A DNA stretch of 64,000 bases from Drosophila miranda (Eukaryota; Arthropoda; Insecta; Diptera; Drosophilidae), in contig NC_046676.1 of the NCBI RefSeq assembly GCF_003369915.1, positions 7,657,501 through 7,721,500 on the forward strand. The letters run 5' to 3'. Position 1 is the first letter of the stretch. Each line of letters starts with the position of its first letter. Shown here in pieces: positions 59,495-64,000 of this stretch. The translations under genes and the position numbers were made by a program. The notes under the pieces were generated by a model, which ran no database searches, was not told where the DNA came from, and saw only the letters and a list, made by a program, of their open reading frames with translations.

Positions 59495-62400
59495 CTACTT
59501 CTTCGACTTTTTCTTCTTTTTCATTATCTTGCTCTTCCGTTTGCTCTTCAAATCTTTGCGCTTCTCGCTCTTCAACGAATCTGTTGACGAATATTTCGCA
59601 TGTTTCTTAAGTTTTTTATCCTTTTGTTTCCTTTGTTCAAAGCTGCTCTCGGCGGCTGAGCGGCTGCTTACTGGATGCGAAACCTCATTCGGTATCGTAT
59701 TATCATATTTTAAAACTAAACTGCTCTTCGAACTGCTGTCGCCGGCTCGTCTAAACGGATTATCTGGGCGGCATGGCTTCGGTGGCAAGGCTGCTGCCAC
59801 AGACACAGAAGATACAATGCGCCCTTCGCCCGACTTGACGCTCCTAGCTCCTCTGCGATCTGAGTCGTGTATATTGTTTTGACCGATCTTATCGTGCTTG
59901 GCGTCTTTGTATTGCCGCCTATTTCTATCGCTCTCGGGGAGCGTTCTCTTGTATACCTGTTGCGAGTGTCTTTTCTCTGTGGAAATAGCTCTATCCCTAT
60001 CCCTATCTCTCGATTGCTTGTCCCCTCTGCGGGACCCACTATTGGCGTCTGGTCTGCCCCTGTACCCGTCATCATCAGGTGCAACTTTAGCAGAAATCTC
60101 CTGCCTCTTGGCTCCTCTTGACTTGTCCTCCGAGGGACTTCTATCACGCACCACCTTATTGCCCAGCCGCTCCTTCACCGACTTGCTGCTGGGGCGCTGC
60201 TTCGGCGAGAGGGAGCGATCCTTATTATCATTTCGAATGGACACAGAGCGGTCCTTGCTGTTGCCCTTGGAATTAATTAAAACTTGAAATTCGACTGGTC
60301 TGATGGCGTTTATGGCCTTGGCAAAGATCGCGTTTTCTGCCTTGCGTATAACGTCCGAGGTGATTTCAGTGTGCTCCCCTCCCGAATTGGCAGAGCCCGC
60401 CTTCTTAAAGGAATCATCGAAATTGCAGGACAAACTGTTCTCCTCAAGCTCCCATTTGGACACGTTGACCGCATTCAACGCCGCTGCCTCACTTCGTTTG
60501 CCACTTCTGGAGGAGACACTGACGCTCTCCTCACCGAAATTATGTCTATTGGGAGCCTCAACGGCAAACAGGGCCTTAATGGGTTTAACAATATCGTTGG
60601 TCTTGCTCTGGGCTGGGGAATTCGAGGCAGATTCATATTTTCCATAGCTCTCAGGCAAAGCGCGCAAGGGTGGCGTTATCTTACAGGTCTGCTCTATTTG
60701 CATGTTGTTGATATCCGAATCGGACCGATTGATGGACGAGCTCTTCTTGGCTCTTTCGTGTTTCTCCTTTTCCTTCTTTACCTTCTTGTCTTTCTTGTTT
60801 TTCTTGCGTTCGGTCTTGTCCTTGTCCTTCTTCTTCTTCTTCCGCTCCTTCAACGGAACAGGACTCTTGCTCTTGTTCTCCTTGCCCATATTTACCATGC
60901 CATCCAAGGGATTGGGCGCAGTCGCCTCTAGGGCTGCATTCTGTACCACTCGCTGTATCGGCTGCATGCAATACTCGTCCTGTCCTCTTTCTGGCGTCTT
61001 GGGAGACCTTTCGCAGTGGTCGTAGCTGGGCCCAACAGTTGATTGCCTCGGGGCGATAATGGCTACTTTCGCTGGGGGAGGAGTCAGGCTTCTGAAGCTG
61101 GTGTCAATAAGTTTTTGATTCAGTTCCTTACTTCTGCTGCGCGACCTTTTCCGCTTGCGTGGCAACTCGTCCTCGGCGGCACCTCTCTTGGCATGCCCCC
61201 CACTGCCGCCCAGATGGTGCTTTGGTTTGTAAGCCGCCGCATCATCAAACAATTGCATGCCCTCGAACCCTGGCGGAGGTGGCTCAATTGGGTCAGGTTT
61301 GAGAGCACTGGGCTTGGCATATGACTTCTCCCTGAAGTCCGATTTATAAGACGCTTTAGGGGATATGGAACGGCGAGGCGCCGATCTGGTCATACACAAA
61401 ATACAAAAAATTCTTTAAAGAAACTCTGACAAATTAAGTGTGGAGTTGGTTGGGTTTTACCTTTTAATTTTGTTTATGGGCGACTTGGATCCATCGCAGG
61501 GTCTGGGTCTATTGTGTCGCGTATGTCGTTCGTAGCTATACTCGCGCTTTCTTTCCCTCGACCTAGGTCGTTTATCCTTTAGATTCAGGTCTCTCATTGA
61601 CTCTTTTTCGTATACGGGGGATTTGAAGCGATGCGACCTCTGCCTATCCGGTGACCTGGACCTGTGATGATCTATGCTCCGAAATCTCTCGGATTTCTGT
61701 CTCTCCTTCTCCTTCATAATGCGATTGAAGGCCTCCAGGGGGTCGTCAATAAGGCTATGTTCGAAAATGAGCAAATAATAAAAGGAACCAAGATCCACAC
61801 AGAGATACTTACCCGGAGCCCACTTTTGCTGCCACGCCCTGATATATTGAGGCTAAATTTGGGGACTGAAACTGTTGGGACATATTTATGTTCATACCTC
61901 CGCCTGTGGGTCCATACTGCGCGCGAATGGGATGCACAGGCTGGTTCTGGTACGGCACAAAGCTGAAAATTCAGAAGTTATTTGGGGAATAGAAAAGCTT
62001 AAGTATGATTGGTAGGTAGGAATGCTGTTTTAATAAACCAAAGCTTAAAGTAGTAACGTAATAGAGCATAGATCGTAACTAAATTACAATTGGAGTAGTA
62101 CTGCGCAGGCCTCTCCTCGGAGATCCACTCTGCTGGAGATCCCAAGTGGAATAGGATGAAAACATACCTTAAGGGCGGCCGCTGTCCCATATTATTGTAT
62201 CCATTGCTGTAGGGTGGCGGTAAATGGTGGGCCATCATATGCAATGGTGGTGGACCCCGAGGCATTTGCATATACGGCGTCTTATATACATTCCCACGAT
62301 GCACTTCATCGGACTCGTTCACCACATGATGTCCCTGGTAGCTTTGGTGTGTCGAGATGGGCGTGGGCAGGAGGCTCCGTTCCCCCCGTTCATTGTGGGG

Positions 62401-63979
62401 ATTTCCAGACTCCGATTGCACTGGTGGACGTCGCTTCATATCGGACTCGGACATGTAATCCAATTTATGATCACGTCTGTGTGATATGTGATGAGCAGGA
62501 GGTTTCCTTGCAAACGTGGGAGACAACTGCAGACAAACACAAAAAAAAGAGTGAAATAAAGTAGAAAAAACTATCTTTTATTCGAATAAGTAAGCACTCA
62601 ACTCACATTGCTGGAGACAATCGAAGCTGAATCGGCCAGCGGTTGGGGCATCGTAATAGTTATGTTATCTTCATAATCCGAATCATATTTTTCCTTTTCC
62701 TTTTCCTTATCCTTTTCCCTTTCCTTTTGCGACTGATCAGCATTACTATCTGTGGCAGCGGCTGTAGTTGTAGCGGCGTCCCGTTCCGGAGATGGCACCT
62801 TGGGGGGGTGCTTGTTGCCATTTGTCTCTGGCTCTTCATCCTTTAGAATCCTTTCTTTGATTGACACTTCATCGGGCTCTTTCTCCGCCACGGGCTTCTC
62901 CACAGTGGGTTTCTCTTCAATGCTCGGCTTCTCATCGACGGGTTTGTCCTCAATGCCCGGCGGCTTCTCCTCAGTGGGTTTCTCAACTTTTTTAACTGGA
63001 ACTGATTTTAAATGGTTTTAGTTTTTTACTTTACTCTCCACTTAACAATATCTTACCCGATTTGGCGGCACGCATTGTATATCCAGTTTCGTTTTTGAAA
63101 GAATTCACAGAATTTCTGAGGAATCGATTTGGTATTAGTGATCCCGGTGAACAGTTCTTCTCCTTGCAGTCCGGGCATTCGCTCTCCTCGGACTCCAGCA
63201 ACGATGTTCGCACGCCTGCCAGTAGAGTAGAGGAAAATAATTAGGGCTTAGGTAATCAAAGCTACTGCTAGAGGGGTACGTACAGTCGTCACAGAAGGAA
63301 CTGCCGCAGCAGGGTATCATGACTGCATCAACAAAAATGTCCCGGCAAATGCCGCAGATTAAATCGTCGGGAATTTCCTGATTCTGCTCCGCTGGCACTA
63401 CAAACATGGAGGCCTCTTCCTCTGTTGCCCTGAAAGAAATCAGAAAATATGGTATTTTCAAATGTGTTTAATTTATCTACTGAATCGAGGACGAAGTCCT
63501 GTCACTTACGTGTCTGGTTTGTCCCTGAAGGAGCGCGGTATGCCAGTATTTCTTTTCACTTCGAACTGATCTTTACCAGCTGTATAAGGGCAGTTCTTGA
63601 TCCAGTGACCTGTTTTCTTGCACTTGTTGCAACGATACGAGGCGGGAACTTCGCCCACTTGAGATTGCCCCTTTATGCGATGATACCTGAGCAAGAAAGA
63701 ATTGTAGGGAAATTCTCTTTTTTTAGTTGTGGGCTACTTCTTACGTCTTTGGGTCATAGTCCACAGTACTCTGCATCATCATCGCATGGATTTTGTCCTC
63801 TTCAGTGCCTTGCATTTTGGAGAGATCCATATTGAAGTTCTCCTGCTTATTTGAGGAGGGGGCCGGGGCCGCATTTTCGGCTGGCGGCTCCCATCCCTTC
63901 TTCGTTGGATGGGCCAACGGTATTCTGGAAATGATCAGCGTTGTGTTTTTTGGTATAAGGACTCCATCATCCTTGTATT
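59495..63979 (-). CDS. snama: Snama, RBBP6-type DWNN/zinc knuckle/RING protein (5' end outside window)
   Basis: Nine minus-strand exons are in the window (63979-63745, 63686-63510, 63429-63284, 63215-63057, 63001-62607, 62526-62168, 61962-61813, 61754-61461, 61385-59495). They join in phase to about 1267 residues; the first exon(s), with the start of the ubiquitin-like DWNN domain, lie off the right edge. Visible in order: the DWNN end (KDDGVLIPKNTTLIISRIP), a CCHC knuckle CNKCKKTGHWIKNC, a RING/U-box finger CGICRDIFVDAVMIPCCG to CPDC, a Lys/Glu/Pro repeat region (EKP units), a Pro-rich segment and a very basic Ser/Arg/Lys tail ending KKKKKSKK. RBBP6 proteins are E3 ubiquitin ligases that also act in mRNA 3' processing and p53/Rb regulation. 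Fly snama loss increases apoptosis. Confidence 0.95.
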
Positions 63980-64000
63980 CTAAAGGGAAGTAGAGAGTTT

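Noticed and set aside
1-64000. tRNA, rRNA and CRISPR features
   Set aside because: No cloverleaf with the B-box GGTTCGANTCC was seen on reading. The tandem repeats present are micro- and minisatellites, not spacer arrays.

Overview
This window is insect nuclear DNA from a Drosophila species. Short introns (about 55-75 nt) with GT/AG ends, Drosophila codon bias, Motif 1 and Motif 6 core promoters, a DINE-1/INE-1 element and gene content matching one stretch of Muller element C (2R 60A-B in D. melanogaster) all point that way. The protein divergence and the many ACAT/ATGT microsatellites suggest the obscura group, which is an inference. No prokaryotic, plasmid or phage features are present.

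Layout, left to right. 1-6.7 kb holds no convincing gene. It has a likely 5' UTR exon of a minus-strand gene lying off the left edge, a 39-bp AT-rich minisatellite between two direct repeats, and dispersed copies of a promoter-associated repeat. 6.7-10.6 kb has Naa35 (+) and Zfrp8 (-), tail to tail. 11.6-14.2 kb has a second copy of the Naa35 upstream repeat with a Motif 1 promoter, then a candidate two-exon 45-residue gene. 16.0-18.8 kb is tamo (+). 20.3-21.2 kb is a secreted CAP/antigen-5 protein (+). 22.8-24.6 kb is an unnamed minus-strand protein with a PPxY motif and a C-terminal CAAX-like box. 25.5-26.0 kb is a DINE-1-like element, followed by about 4 kb without a supported gene. 29.9-30.5 kb is a DUF1091-type secreted protein gene with a frameshift. 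30.9-32.4 kb is a B4GAT1/GT49-like glycosyltransferase with an in-frame stop. 34.6-39.8 kb is an ARIP4/RAD54L2-type SNF2 ATPase (+). 40.7 kb holds a LINE reverse-transcriptase scrap. 41.5-49.2 kb is enok (-), a KAT6-type MYST acetyltransferase. 51.9-58.7 kb is gek (+), an MRCK-type kinase. 59.5-64.0 kb is snama (-), an RBBP6-type protein whose first exons lie off the right edge.

The genes are independent housekeeping or signalling units rather than one pathway. Two are chromatin regulators (SNF2 ATPase, enok), three act in protein modification or turnover (Naa35, snama, tamo with its SPATA2-like fold), and gek links Cdc42 to the cytoskeleton.

Exons were joined by hand from splice signals and reading phase. 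For every multi-exon gene called as intact (Naa35, Zfrp8, the 45-residue candidate, tamo, the CAP gene, the PPxY gene, the SNF2 gene, enok, gek, and snama within the window) the phases close into one open frame. No striking new multi-gene system was found. The most interesting items are the small two-exon gene, the direct repeats bracketing Naa35-Zfrp8, the two adjacent disrupted genes, and the PPxY plus CAAX protein.
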